DNA of 64,000 nucleotides from Nocardioides panzhihuensis (GCF_013408335.1 NZ_JACBZR010000001.1:6067596-6131595), one strand, 5' to 3'. Counted from the first letter of the stretch, positions 10,483 to 18,994 are shown. Notes: generated from the sequence alone by a model not told the origin. Numbers and translations: made by a program.

Positions 10483-11280
10483 ATGACCATCACCGATACC
10501 GACACCTTCGCCCAGGACTGGGCGGCGTGGCACGAGGAACACGAGAGGAAGCGGGCCTCGGCCCACGGCTTCCTCGCGATCACCTCGATGCGCTGGCTGG
10601 CCGAGGAGCCGGAGACGTACGACGACGTGCCGGGCGCCTGGTCGAGCGGTCCCGACGGCGTCGTGGTCTCGCTGGCCTCAGGTGAGTCGTTGGTCGTCGA
10701 CGGCGCCGAGGTAACCGGTCGGCACGCGTTCGGTGTCATCGACGAGCGCGGCGGGGTCACCGCCCTGTTCGGCGACGCGGCGGTGGAGATCGCCAACCGC
10801 GGCGGCAACGCGGTCATCCGCCCCCGCCACCCCGACAACCCGGTCCTGACCGGCTACCGCGGCACCGAGAGCTACTCGCCCGACCCGAAGTGGGCGATCC
10901 AGGCACGCTTCGTCGCCTACGACCCGCCCGTGCCCACGACCGTGGGCTCGGTCGTCGACGGTCTGGAGCACGTCTACGAGGCCGTCGGCGAGATCGAGTT
11001 CGAGGTCGACGGCACCGTGCACAGCCTGATCGCCTTCCCGGGCTCCACCCCGGGGTCCCTGCACGTGCTGTTCCGCGACGAGACGTCGGGCAGGACGACG
11101 TACGCCGCCACTCGCACGCTGTCCGTGGGTGCACCCGACGGGGAGGGCAACGTGCTGATCGACTTCAACCGCGCGACCAACCTGCCGTGCGCCTACACCG
11201 CTCATGCCACCTGCCCGCTTCCCCCGGCCGCCAACCGCCTGTCGGTCGCGGTCGAGGCCGGGGAGAAGAAGCCCGCCTGA
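10483..11280 (+). CDS. DUF1684 family protein, copy 2
   Basis: This 265-residue paralogue of the gene at 6821 has the same layout: HGFLAITSMRWL near residue 25, a central TVGSVVDG, and a C-terminal DFNRATNLPCAYTAHATCPL. The function is unknown. The ATG at 10483 follows GGGAGG. It ends convergently with the MFS gene; a hairpin separates them. Two diverged copies within 4 kb suggest an old local duplication or selection for two related activities. Confidence 0.85.
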   Translation: MTITDTDTFAQDWAAWHEEHERKRASAHGFLAITSMRWLAEEPETYDDVPGAWSSGPDGVVVSLASGESLVVDGAEVTGRHAFGVIDERGGVTALFGDAAVEIANRGGNAVIRPRHPDNPVLTGYRGTESYSPDPKWAIQARFVAYDPPVPTTVGSVVDGLEHVYEAVGEIEFEVDGTVHSLIAFPGSTPGSLHVLFRDETSGRTTYAATRTLSVGAPDGEGNVLIDFNRATNLPCAYTAHATCPLPPAANRLSVAVEAGEKKPA

Positions 11281-11288
11281 AACGGGAT

Positions 11289-11329
11289 CGTGCTGCTGAG
11301 CGGCGGCGGAAGCCGCGCTGAGCAGCACG
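11289..11329. terminator. Hairpin between convergent DUF1684 and MFS genes
   Basis: CGTGCTGCT at 11289 pairs with AGCAGCACG ending at 11329, extended inward with small mismatches through GAGCGGCGG and CCGCGCTG. It is placed to terminate both genes. Confidence 0.6.
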
Positions 11330-11336
11330 GCCGGGT

Positions 11337-12752
11337 TCACCCGTGTTCGGCCACCGGGCGGCGCATCGGAAGCCCACCGGCCACCAGCACCGCGGCGACG
11401 AGAACGAGGGCGGCGTTGACCCCGATCGCCACGTGCAGGGCGCCGAGCGATGTGACGCCGCCGGCGGCGGTGGCCACCGTGGACATGATCGGGATGCCGA
11501 GCGCGATCGCGACCTGCTGCGTCATCATCGCCAGCCCGGTGGCCAGTCCCTGCTCGTGGTCGGGGAGCCCGGAGGTCGCGGCGACCATGAACCCGACGAT
11601 CGCGGCGACGTGTCCGATGGCGCCCACGAAGTTCATCAGTCCGAGGAACCACAGCCAGCCGACCGAGGGCCCGATCAGGACGAGTGCGCCGGTGGTCACC
11701 GCTTGCAGGGCGAGACCGCCCGCCACCGTGTTCCGTACGCCGAAGCTCTGGATGAAGCGCGGTCCCACTACCCCGCCGATGATCGCCCCCAGGCCCATCG
11801 CGACGAGCATCAGACCGGTCTGAAGGGCGTTGAGGTCGAGGACGTGCTGGAGATACATCGTCAGCACGAAGACGAGCGACGACTCGAAGGCGAACGTCGC
11901 GAAGCCGGCGATGTTGCCGAAACCGACGGTCCGGCGGGTGAGGATCTGCAGCGGCACCAGCGGGTGCGGGTGGGTGGACTCGGCCCGCCAGAAGGCCACC
12001 AGCAGCATCACCGCGAGGCCGATCGCGACCAGCCCCCACATATCGGTGATGCCGACCTCGCCGAGGCGGGTCGCGCCGTAGACGAGCGCCAACAGCCCAG
12101 AGGTCACCAGCACGGCGCCGGGAAGGTCGAGCCGCGACCGCTCCCGGTCGGCGGCGTCACGCAGCACGAACGGCGCGACGGCGATCACCAGCAACGCGAT
12201 CGGCACGTTGACGAGGAACGCCCAGCGCCACGACAGCAGATCGGTGAGTACGCCGCCCAGCACTGCCCCGGCGGTGAACCCGGTCGACATCACGACGCTG
12301 TTCAGTCCCAGCGCGCGCTGACGCAGCGGCCCCTCGGGAAAGGAGACGGTGAGCAAGGAGAGTGCCGCCGGAGTGACCGCAGCCGTCGCCAGACCCTGGG
12401 CGACCCGGGCCGTGAGCAGCAGCTCGGGTGAGGTGGCCACCCCGCCCAGCAGCGATGCGGCGCCGAGCGCGACCATGCCGACCATGAAGACGCGGCGCCG
12501 GCCGACGTAGTCGCCGATCCGGCCGAAGAGCAATGTGAAACCGGCCGCGGTCAGGGCGAACGCGGTGGCGATCCACTGCACGTTGGCCTCGGCGAAGCCC
12601 AGGTCCGCGCCGACCGTCGGCAGCGCCACGTTGAGGATCGAGAAGTCGACGGTGAGCGTGAACTGGGAGGCGAGCAGCAGCAGGAGCACCAGCAGCTGCC
12701 CGCGGGTCATCGTGGCCGGGCGTACGGGCTCGGCCTGGGTTGTGGTGGTCAT
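11337..12752 (-). CDS. MFS drug efflux transporter (DHA2, EmrB/QacA-like)
   Basis: The 471-residue integral membrane protein has about 14 hydrophobic segments, typical of DHA2 proton-driven multidrug exporters. Family motifs include the early TVDFSILNVALPTVGADLG (TM1) and the loop FGRIGDYVGRRRVF between TM2 and TM3. The start is taken as the ATG at 12752 (MTTTTQAEP); the open frame extends upstream without good signals. It is divergent from an MmyB-type repressor gene and is its likely target. Confidence 0.92.
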   Translation of the reverse strand: MTTTTQAEPVRPATMTRGQLLVLLLLLASQFTLTVDFSILNVALPTVGADLGFAEANVQWIATAFALTAAGFTLLFGRIGDYVGRRRVFMVGMVALGAASLLGGVATSPELLLTARVAQGLATAAVTPAALSLLTVSFPEGPLRQRALGLNSVVMSTGFTAGAVLGGVLTDLLSWRWAFLVNVPIALLVIAVAPFVLRDAADRERSRLDLPGAVLVTSGLLALVYGATRLGEVGITDMWGLVAIGLAVMLLVAFWRAESTHPHPLVPLQILTRRTVGFGNIAGFATFAFESSLVFVLTMYLQHVLDLNALQTGLMLVAMGLGAIIGGVVGPRFIQSFGVRNTVAGGLALQAVTTGALVLIGPSVGWLWFLGLMNFVGAIGHVAAIVGFMVAATSGLPDHEQGLATGLAMMTQQVAIALGIPIMSTVATAAGGVTSLGALHVAIGVNAALVLVAAVLVAGGLPMRRPVAEHG

Positions 12753-12823
12753 GGGCCCAACGGTCCGCCGGACGAGGTGCCTCAGCCAGACACCTGTCCT
12801 GCCACCCCGCCGCGTGCCTAGCA

Positions 12824-12836
12824 CTGACAGGGTCAG
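12824..12836. promoter_or_regulatory. Candidate operator between MFS and MmyB-type genes
   Basis: CTGAC-AGG-GTCAG is a perfect 5-bp inverted repeat in the 118-bp divergent promoter region. It fits the dimeric site size of an Xre-type repressor; assignment is inference. Confidence 0.35.
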
Positions 12837-12870
12837 GAAGAAACCTGGGCTTGGCGGCACTATGGAGACC

Positions 12871-13698
12871 ATGACGACTGAGCTGGGCGAGTTCCTGCGG
12901 AGCCGACGGGCGGCGATCAGCCCGGAGGAGGCGGGCGTGGTCTCCTACGGTGCCCGACGGGTGCCGGGGCTGCGGCGCGAGGAGCTGGCGATGCTCGCCG
13001 GTGTGTCGCCGACCTACTACACCCGGTTGGAACAGTCCGACCACCACAACGCCTCCGACTCGGTGATCGATGCGCTCGCCCGTGCGCTGCGGCTGAGCAT
13101 CGAGGAGCACGACCACCTGCGCCGACTGGCCCGGCCGGCCGGAGCGGGCCCGGGGCGGGCCCGCGAGGAGGAGGCCCGGCCGAGCGCGGTCGCGATGCTG
13201 ATGGACTACCCCGGTCCGGCGCTGATCGTCGACCACGCCAACTACGTGCTCGCCTGGAACGACCTCGGACACCGCCTCTACGGGCACGGACTGGACTTCG
13301 ACGCTCCCTACGCGGACCGCTCGATGCGCCCCAACCTGGTCCGCCGGTTCTTCCTGGAGCCGGAGGGTCCCGAGCTCTTCGTCGACCCCGGGGACGCCGG
13401 GCTGCAGATGGTCGGCTTCCTGCGCTACTCCTCCGGGCTGCACCCCGAGGACCACATCCTCAGCTGTCTGGTCGGCGAGCTCGTCCAGCGCAGCGACCTG
13501 TTCGCGGAGCTGTGGGCCGAGCATCCGGTGATGGACTGCGGCTATGGCATCAAGCGCCTGCGGCATCCGGTGGCCGGACGGCTGGACCTCGCCTATGAGG
13601 CGATGGTGCTGCCCGAGACCAGCCAGCGGCTCATGCTCTACCGGGCCGAGCCCGGCTCGCCGTCGGCGGACGCACTCTCGCGCCTTGCTGGCCCGTGA
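12871..13698 (+). CDS. MmyB-like Xre-family transcriptional regulator
   Basis: The 275-residue protein has an N-terminal Xre helix-turn-helix (about residues 2-80) with the signature RRVPGLRREELAMLAGVSPTYYTRLE. The C-terminal MmyB-like ligand-binding domain (about residues 100-265) resembles a PAS fold that may bind fatty acids. Start could be ATG 12862 or ATG 12871; the latter follows GGAG and gives the usual MTTELGEFLRSRR beginning. Such regulators commonly control a divergent neighbour, here the MFS exporter. Confidence 0.9.
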   Translation: MTTELGEFLRSRRAAISPEEAGVVSYGARRVPGLRREELAMLAGVSPTYYTRLEQSDHHNASDSVIDALARALRLSIEEHDHLRRLARPAGAGPGRAREEEARPSAVAMLMDYPGPALIVDHANYVLAWNDLGHRLYGHGLDFDAPYADRSMRPNLVRRFFLEPEGPELFVDPGDAGLQMVGFLRYSSGLHPEDHILSCLVGELVQRSDLFAELWAEHPVMDCGYGIKRLRHPVAGRLDLAYEAMVLPETSQRLMLYRAEPGSPSADALSRLAGP

Positions 13699-13700
13699 GT

Positions 13701-13742
13701 TGTGATGCCGAGGGTGGCCCATGGGCCGCTCTCGGCATCACA
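13701..13742. terminator. Bidirectional terminator between MmyB-type and AraC genes
   Basis: Outer arms TGTGATGCCGAG (13701-13712) and CTCGGCATCACA (13731-13742) are perfect. The inside holds the palindrome GGCCCATGGGCC. It lies between two convergent genes only 45 bp apart. Confidence 0.75.
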
Positions 13743-13743
13743 G

Positions 13744-14541
13744 CTACAGATCCTTCGCGTACGTCGCCGGGGGAGCGCCCACGACCTCCCGGAACGTACG
13801 CACCAGGTGAGCCTGGTCGCTGAAGTCCAGCTCCGCGGCGACCGCGGCCCAGTCGACGTCACCGGAGTGGGCGCGGGCAGCGACCTCCAGCACGCGGAAC
13901 CGCTGCACGACCCACTTCGGGCCGATCCCGACGTACTCGCTGAAGAGCCGCTGCAGCGACCGCAGGCTCAGTCCGGCGCGCTCGGCGAGCTGCTCGGCGC
14001 GGGTGATCGAACGGTCGTCCTCGGCGAGTGCCATCCAGCGGCGTACGTCCTCGGCCACCGGGTCCGCAGGGAGGCCGACCTCCAGCAGGTAGGACTCCAT
14101 CGCGGCTGCCATCTCCGCCGGGTCCGTCGAGGTGAGGATCCGCTCGGCCGCCGGCCGGTCGTCGACGCGGAGCAGCTCCTGGGCGGGGACGACCTGGTCG
14201 GCGATGGCGCTGACCCGGCTGCCGAGCACGGGGCGGAAGAGCCCGGGCAGGAAGGAGGCGCCGAGCGTGTGTCCGCGGCCGGTCAGGTGGCGGAGGAACG
14301 GCTTGCGCCCGATGCCGTGCACGAGCAGCCGAACCTCCTCGGCGGCGATGTGGATCCGGGGCTGCGGGATGACCTGCTGGTCATGCGGCTGCTCGAGGTC
14401 CCAGCCGACGTACCAGTGGTAGTCCAGGTGGCCCACGAGTGCGGCCGAGGGTGCGAACCGCTCGGTGGTGATCGTCCGGGCCGCGGTCACCGGCCGCACG
14501 ATCGCGTCGGGATAGCCCCTACCCTCCATCTGGCTCGCCAT
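13744..14541 (-). CDS. AraC-family transcriptional regulator
   Basis: The 265-residue protein has an N-terminal ligand-binding-type region and a C-terminal AraC double helix-turn-helix (about residues 165-260) with LAERAGLSLRSLQRLFSEYVGIGPKWVVQRFR and the second helix pair ending FREVVGAPPATYAKDL. The ATG at 14541 (MASQMEGRG) is preferred; the frame extends upstream into the divergent gene. It is divergent from the DUF3224 gene with only 63 bp between, so it probably controls that gene. Confidence 0.88.
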   Translation of the reverse strand: MASQMEGRGYPDAIVRPVTAARTITTERFAPSAALVGHLDYHWYVGWDLEQPHDQQVIPQPRIHIAAEEVRLLVHGIGRKPFLRHLTGRGHTLGASFLPGLFRPVLGSRVSAIADQVVPAQELLRVDDRPAAERILTSTDPAEMAAAMESYLLEVGLPADPVAEDVRRWMALAEDDRSITRAEQLAERAGLSLRSLQRLFSEYVGIGPKWVVQRFRVLEVAARAHSGDVDWAAVAAELDFSDQAHLVRTFREVVGAPPATYAKDL

Positions 14542-14542
14542 G

Positions 14543-14560
14543 GCGCCAACGATATGGCGC
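14543..14560. promoter_or_regulatory. Candidate operator between AraC and DUF3224 genes
   Basis: GCGCCA-ACGATA-TGGCGC is a perfect 6-bp inverted repeat immediately upstream of the AraC start codon, in the 63-bp divergent promoter region. Confidence 0.35.
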
Positions 14561-14604
14561 GTTCCTTCAATCCTGCGCCCCTGTTTCCGGAGCAGGCTGG
14601 ACCC

Positions 14605-15078
14605 ATGACCGAACACAGCAGGGACACGACCTACAGCAACAAGGCAAGCACCACGATGACCGTCGCGCGGTGGCAGGAGGCGGCCTACGTCGACATCGAC
14701 GGCGAGGGCACCACGATGGGCAACGACATCTACATCCCTCACCGCGGCCTGACCACGTCAGAGACCGACTACACCTACACCGGCGAGATCGAGGGCAAGG
14801 GCGTCGCGCGGATGATCGGCGCCTACGGCAACCCCGCCGGCGGCGCGGTCTTCGAGGCGTACGAGCAGTTCACCGGCTCCATCGCCGGCCAGGAGGGCTC
14901 GTGCGTGTGGCGGATCAGCGGGACGTACGCCGACAAGACCGTGCGCTCCCACCTCACCGTCATCCCCGGGCTCGGCACCGGTGGCCTCGAAGGCCTTGTC
15001 GGAGAGGCCGACATGGTCCTGGCCGAGGAGGGCGGCGGGGAGACGTACGGCTTCGTCCTCTCCTACGACTGGAGCTGA
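14605..15078 (+). CDS. DUF3224 family protein
   Basis: This 157-residue protein has the DUF3224 small beta-barrel signature: TGEIEGKGVARMIGAYGNPAGGAVFEAYEQFTGSI then GSCVWRISGTY. Relatives are single-domain proteins of unknown function, possibly of the allene-oxide-cyclase-like barrel. The ATG at 14605 is chosen; a later in-frame ATG at 14656 is possible. The last 16 bp overlap the end of the convergent HxlR gene. The divergent AraC regulator is probably its control. Confidence 0.8.
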   Translation: MTEHSRDTTYSNKASTTMTVARWQEAAYVDIDGEGTTMGNDIYIPHRGLTTSETDYTYTGEIEGKGVARMIGAYGNPAGGAVFEAYEQFTGSIAGQEGSCVWRISGTYADKTVRSHLTVIPGLGTGGLEGLVGEADMVLAEEGGGETYGFVLSYDWS

Positions 15079-15752
15079 GGACGCGGGCGGGGGATGCGGG
15101 CGGCTGAGGACTGGCCGAGCCAGGAGGGGACGGCACGGCGTACGTCCTCGGCCGCGCTGACGGTGACCATCTCGGCGCGCAGCGCCAACGGCCAGGCGAG
15201 GTCACCGCGCCAGATCTCGGTGAGCGTACGCAGGCTGCAGGTGAGCCGCGCATCGACCTCGAAGCCGGGGTCGAAGTCGCAGACCTCGGCCTGGTCCGCG
15301 GCGACCACGAGCCACCAGCGGGCGACCTTCGGCTCGACGTCGGTGAGGCCGAACTCGACCACGGTGCGCTGCCGTGGCCATACGTCGATCGGGATCGTGC
15401 GACGCATGTCCCAGAAGAGCAGGTGCGGGTCGAGGTCGGCCCGGCCCAGCGATCCGATCCAGCGCACGCCCCACTCGTTGAGCGCGGTCACGACCGTGAC
15501 GAGCTCCTGGCCGGAGTCGGTGAGGTGGTAGGAGGTTCGCTTCCCCTCGCCGCGCTGCTGGACGATGCCCGCGCGCTCCAGGGTGCGCAGCCGTTTGGAG
15601 AGCAGGGCCGGCGACATCTTCGGCACCCCTCGGCGCAGCTCGTTGAAGTGGGTGCTGCCGAGCAGCAGCTCGCGGACGACGAGCAGCGTCCACCGCTCGT
15701 CGAGCACCTCCATGGCCTTCGCCATCGGACAGAACTGGCCGTATCCCGCCAT
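15063..15752 (-). CDS. HxlR-family transcriptional regulator with C-terminal extra domain
   Basis: The 229-residue protein has an N-terminal HxlR winged helix (about residues 5-100): GQFCPMAKAMEVLDERWTLLVVRELLLG, FNELRRGVPKMSPALLSKRL and the wing YHLTDSGQEL. The C-terminal 110 residues look like the SCP2/sterol-binding-like domain often attached to this subfamily. The ATG at 15752 gives the family start MAGYGQFCPMA. It is divergent from a SAM-dependent methyltransferase (179-bp gap) and likely regulates it. Confidence 0.88.
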   Translation of the reverse strand: MAGYGQFCPMAKAMEVLDERWTLLVVRELLLGSTHFNELRRGVPKMSPALLSKRLRTLERAGIVQQRGEGKRTSYHLTDSGQELVTVVTALNEWGVRWIGSLGRADLDPHLLFWDMRRTIPIDVWPRQRTVVEFGLTDVEPKVARWWLVVAADQAEVCDFDPGFEVDARLTCSLRTLTEIWRGDLAWPLALRAEMVTVSAAEDVRRAVPSWLGQSSAARIPRPRPQLQS

Positions 15753-15931
15753 CGGACCGCCTCTCTCGTGCGGCCCGAGATCCGCTCCTCTCAGTAGACC
15801 CCTGGAGGGGACGGGTGGCAAGTACAGATCCAGAACCTCCCCAAGTTCAGATCCGGCACTATCGGGCGGACCTGCTGCAGGGCGAGGCTGGAGACCCAGA
15901 CCACCTCTCGGGCCGACGTCTTGGAGGAGAC

Positions 15932-16744
15932 ATGACCGCAACCCCCGTACAGCCCGAGCTGAAGGCCCGCCACCGTGCGATGTGGGGCCTGGGGAACTAC
16001 GCCCGGGTCGCCGACGAGCTCATCCCCGAGCTCGGCCAGGTGATCGTCGAGGCATGCGAGATCGGTCCCGGCGACCGCGTCCTCGACATCGCAGCCGGCA
16101 CCGGGAACGCCGCCATCCCCGCTGCCCTCGCCGGCGCGGACGTGACCGCGAGCGACCTGACCCCGGAGCTGCTCGAGATCGGACAGGCCCGGGGAGCGGA
16201 GGCCGCCTCGATCACCTGGCGGGTCGCCGACGCCGAGGCGCTCCCGTTCGAGGACGCCGAGTTCGACGTCGTCATGTCCTGCGTCGGGATCATGTTCGCG
16301 CCGTTCCACGAGAAGGCGGCCGCCGAGCTGCTCCGGGTCGTGCGCCCGGGCGGCCGGATCGGTCTGGTCAGCTGGACCCCGGAGGGGTTCATTGGTCAGA
16401 TGTTCGCGACGATGAAGCCGTTCATGGCGCCGCCGCCCGAGGGTGCGCAGCCGCCTCCGCGCTGGGGCGACGAGACCCACGTACGCGGCCTGCTGGGGGA
16501 CCACGTCACCACGGTCCGGGCCGAGAAGCGGACGGTGGCCGTCGACTCCTTCGAGACCGGCGCGGAGTTCCGTGACTTCTTCAAGGCCTGCTACGGGCCG
16601 ACGATCGTCGCCTACCGCGGGATCGCGGACGACGAGTCCCGGACCGCCGAGCTCGACGCCGCGCTCGCCGACCTGGGGGACCGTTACCTCACCGCCGGGA
16701 CGATGAAGTGGGAATACCTGTTGCTGACCGGGGTACGCGGCTAG
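15932..16744 (+). CDS. Class I SAM-dependent methyltransferase
   Basis: The 270-residue protein shows a Rossmann methyltransferase fold: motif I VLDIAAGTGNAAIPAA, motif II acidic residue in ASDLTPELLEIG, DAEALPFEDAEFDVVMSCVG, and RVVRPGGRIGLVSWTPEG. Substrate is unknown; the arrangement is like UbiE/Coq5-type enzymes. The ATG at 15932 follows GGAGGAG. In the upstream region a CAGATCC-containing sequence is repeated (about 15827 and 15850), which may be the HxlR binding site. Confidence 0.88.
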   Translation: MTATPVQPELKARHRAMWGLGNYARVADELIPELGQVIVEACEIGPGDRVLDIAAGTGNAAIPAALAGADVTASDLTPELLEIGQARGAEAASITWRVADAEALPFEDAEFDVVMSCVGIMFAPFHEKAAAELLRVVRPGGRIGLVSWTPEGFIGQMFATMKPFMAPPPEGAQPPPRWGDETHVRGLLGDHVTTVRAEKRTVAVDSFETGAEFRDFFKACYGPTIVAYRGIADDESRTAELDAALADLGDRYLTAGTMKWEYLLLTGVRG

Positions 16745-16811
16745 GTCGTCGTCTGCCCACGTCGGTGCGTGCTTTCCGATCTCGATCCGGTCCCGTGGAA
16801 CAATCCGTCCT

Positions 16812-17918
16812 GTGACTGAGATCGAGATCGGCAGGGCCAAGCGGGCACGACGGGCGTACGCCTTCGACGACGTGGCGATCGTGCCCTCACGCCGCACCCG
16901 GGACACCACCGAGGTGAGCACCGACTGGCAGATCGACGCCTATCGCTTCGACATCCCGGTGCTCGCCGCGCCGATGGACTCGGTGATGTCGCCTTCGACC
17001 GCGATCGCCATGGGCAGGCTCGGTGGGCTCGGGGTGCTCAACCTCGAAGGCGTGTGGACCCGCTACGACGACCCGCAGCCGCTGCTCGACGAGCTGGCCG
17101 GGATGAGCGGTGTCGACGCGACCCGGCGTCTGCAGGAGATCTACGAGGCTCCGATCCGCGCCGAGCTCATCACCGAGCGTCTGCGCGAGGTGCGCGCCTC
17201 GGGCGTCACCGTCGCCGGGGCGCTCTCACCGCAGCGTACGAAGGAGTTCGCCAAGGCCGTCGTCGACGCCGGCGTCGACCTCTTCGTCATCCGTGGCACC
17301 ACGGTCTCGGCCGAGCACGTCTCCTCGCAGTCCGAGCCGCTCAACCTCAAGGAGTTCATCTACGAGCTCGACGTGCCGGTGATCGTGGGCGGGTGTGCGA
17401 CCTACCAGGCGGCGCTCCACCTGATGCGCACCGGTGCGGCCGGGGTCCTGGTCGGCTTCGGCGGCGGTGCGGCGCACACGACCCGGACCGTTCTCGGCGT
17501 GGCCGTGCCGATGGCCTCCGCGGTGGCCGACGTCGCCGCCGCCCGCCGTGACTACCTCGACGAGTCCGGCGGCCGCTACGTGCACGTCATCGCCGACGGC
17601 GCCGTCGGCCGCTCCGGCGACATCGCCAAGGCGATCGCCTGCGGCGCCGACGCGGTCATGGTCGGCTCGCCTTTCGCTCGTGCGACGGACGCCCCCGGCA
17701 AGGGCTTCCACTGGGGCAACGAGGCCCACCACGCCGACCTGCCCCGCGGCCAGCGCGTCGCCTTCGAGCCCGTCGGCACCTTCGAGGAGGTCCTCTACGG
17801 TCCCTCCCACGTCGCCGACGGCACCATGAACCTCGTCGGCGCCCTCAAGCGCGCCATGGCCACCACCGGCTACACCGACCTCAAGGAGTTCCAGCGGATC
17901 GAGGTCATCGTCGGCTGA
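16812..17918 (+). CDS. guaB3: GuaB3 family IMP dehydrogenase-related protein
   Basis: The 368-residue TIM-barrel protein belongs to the GuaB3 family found beside guaB in Actinobacteria. It starts EIEIGRAKRARRAYAFDDVAIVPSRRTR and ends TTGYTDLKEFQRIEVIVG, both typical, and has no CBS domains. The loop that carries the catalytic Cys in IMP dehydrogenase (GPGSICTTR) reads GFGGGAAHTTR here, without the Cys. This agrees with the mycobacterial GuaB3 as I recall it. Canonical IMPDH chemistry is therefore unlikely; a regulatory or altered purine role is possible. The GTG at 16812 is the start. Confidence 0.93.
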   Translation: MTEIEIGRAKRARRAYAFDDVAIVPSRRTRDTTEVSTDWQIDAYRFDIPVLAAPMDSVMSPSTAIAMGRLGGLGVLNLEGVWTRYDDPQPLLDELAGMSGVDATRRLQEIYEAPIRAELITERLREVRASGVTVAGALSPQRTKEFAKAVVDAGVDLFVIRGTTVSAEHVSSQSEPLNLKEFIYELDVPVIVGGCATYQAALHLMRTGAAGVLVGFGGGAAHTTRTVLGVAVPMASAVADVAAARRDYLDESGGRYVHVIADGAVGRSGDIAKAIACGADAVMVGSPFARATDAPGKGFHWGNEAHHADLPRGQRVAFEPVGTFEEVLYGPSHVADGTMNLVGALKRAMATTGYTDLKEFQRIEVIVG

Positions 17919-17958
17919 CCTCGCCGAAACCGCACTCCTGGCGGCCCGAAACCATAGG

Positions 17959-17992
17959 TGTGGGCGACGAAACTCCAGTTTCGTCGCCCACA
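17959..17992 (+). terminator. Terminator hairpin after guaB3
   Basis: TGTGGGCGACGAAACT (17959-17974) pairs perfectly with 17977-17992. The loop is effectively TCCA. It lies 41 bp after the guaB3 stop. Confidence 0.75.
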
Positions 17993-18018
17993 ACTGTTTC
18001 CCCCGCCCGCCCGCCCGC

Positions 18019-18086
18019 CGAGACGTCACTTACGTCGGCCGAGTGGTCACCGCGGTGACCACTCGGCCGACGTAAGTGACGTCTCG
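18019..18086. repeat. 68-bp perfect palindrome
   Basis: The sequence 18019-18052 is the exact reverse complement of 18053-18086, with no spacer. Its core GTCGGCCGAGT and ends CGTCACT / AGTGACGTCTCG are shared with the hairpin at 26215-26272. On RNA it would form a very stable 32-bp-plus stem. Confidence 0.95.
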
Positions 18087-18193
18087 CCCTGCGCTGGTGA
18101 CGCTTCGGCCGACGGGGCTGACTTCTCGGCATTGCTTGGAACTCTGACCTTCCATGTTCTTGGGCTACCCCGTAGAGTGACCGTCACCACCAC

Positions 18194-18209
18194 CTAAGCA
18201 AGCGCTTAG
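18194..18209. promoter_or_regulatory. Candidate TetR-type operator before the catabolic operon
   Basis: CTAAGC-AAGC-GCTTAG is an inverted repeat 29 bp before the first SDR start codon. It resembles the AGCAAGCGCTTG-type operators of TetR regulators that control acyl-CoA and steroid catabolism in Actinobacteria. No TetR gene is in this window, so the regulator would act from elsewhere. Confidence 0.5.
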
Positions 18210-18238
18210 ATTAGCCGAGCACAGACGAGGGATTGAAC

Positions 18239-18994
18239 ATGTCGAGGTTCGAGGGACGTACGGCGATCATCACCGGGGCGAGTCGGGGGATCGGGCTGGG
18301 GATCGCCCAGCGCCTGGTGGACGAGGGGGCCAGGGTCGTCATCACCGCGCGCAAGCCCGAGGCGCTGGCGGAAGCCGTCGAGACCCTTGGTGGCAGCGCG
18401 AAGGCCCTCGGCATCGCCGGGAAGGCCGACGACCCCGCTCACCAGGAGGAGGTCGTGAAGACGGCCATCGACACCTTCGGCAGCGCCGACTTCATGATCA
18501 ACAACGCCGGCATCAACCCGAAGGCCGGCGGGCTGATCGACATGGACCGCGAGTCGGCCCGCAAGACCGTCGAGGTCAACTGCCTCTCGCCGATCGGCTG
18601 GACCCAGCAGGTCTGGCGGCAGTGGATGTCCGAGCACGGCGGCGCGGTCGTCAACATCTCCTCGGTCGCCGGCCTCGCCCCGACCCCGCTGATCGCGACG
18701 TACGGCGCCAGCAAGGCGATGCTCAGCTACATCACCCAGGAGCTCTCCGTCGAGCTCGGCCCGAAGGTGCGGGTCAACGCGATCCTCCCGGCCGTCGTGA
18801 AGACCAAGTTCGCCGAGCTCCTCTACGAGGGCCGCGAGGCCGAGGTCTCGGCCGCCTACCCGCTCAAGCGCCTCGGGACCCCCGAGGACATCGCCGGCGC
18901 CGCCGCGTTCCTCCTCTCCGAGGACGCGAGCTGGATGACCGGCCAGCTCGTCACCATGGACGGTGGCCTCACCCTCGCCGGCGGACGCGTCTGA
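18239..18994 (+). CDS. SDR family oxidoreductase (FabG-like)
   Basis: The 251-residue protein is a classical short-chain dehydrogenase. It has the NAD(P)-binding TGASRGIG near residue 13, NNAG, the catalytic Ser in NISSVAG, YGASK (Tyr/Lys pair), and the C-terminal MTGQLVTMDGGL typical of beta-ketoacyl reductases. The ATG at 18239 has GAGG 8 nt upstream; the TTG at 18233 is less likely. It opens a tight operon in which each following stop and start overlap (ATGA). It probably oxidises or reduces a hydroxyacyl intermediate. Confidence 0.92.
   Translation: MSRFEGRTAIITGASRGIGLGIAQRLVDEGARVVITARKPEALAEAVETLGGSAKALGIAGKADDPAHQEEVVKTAIDTFGSADFMINNAGINPKAGGLIDMDRESARKTVEVNCLSPIGWTQQVWRQWMSEHGGAVVNISSVAGLAPTPLIATYGASKAMLSYITQELSVELGPKVRVNAILPAVVKTKFAELLYEGREAEVSAAYPLKRLGTPEDIAGAAAFLLSEDASWMTGQLVTMDGGLTLAGGRV

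Larger units (their letters stand above)
17919..18238. other. 320-bp intergenic region with two palindromes and an operator-like site
   Basis: This gap after guaB3 holds a 16-bp-stem hairpin (17959-17992), a 68-bp perfect palindrome (18019-18086), a half-copy of that palindrome's core (about 18098-18132) and a TetR-type operator-like sequence (18194-18209). I see no coding region in it. It marks the boundary between the purine genes and the catabolic island. Confidence 0.7.

Noticed and set aside
12753..12870. Upstream extension of the MFS and MmyB-type frames through the shared promoter region
   Set aside because: Both extensions would overlap head to head; the inner starts match the family N-termini and leave a promoter.
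18019..18086. Phage attachment site
   Set aside because: No integrase, tRNA or direct repeat is near; the symmetry and shared core fit a terminator-like repeat family.
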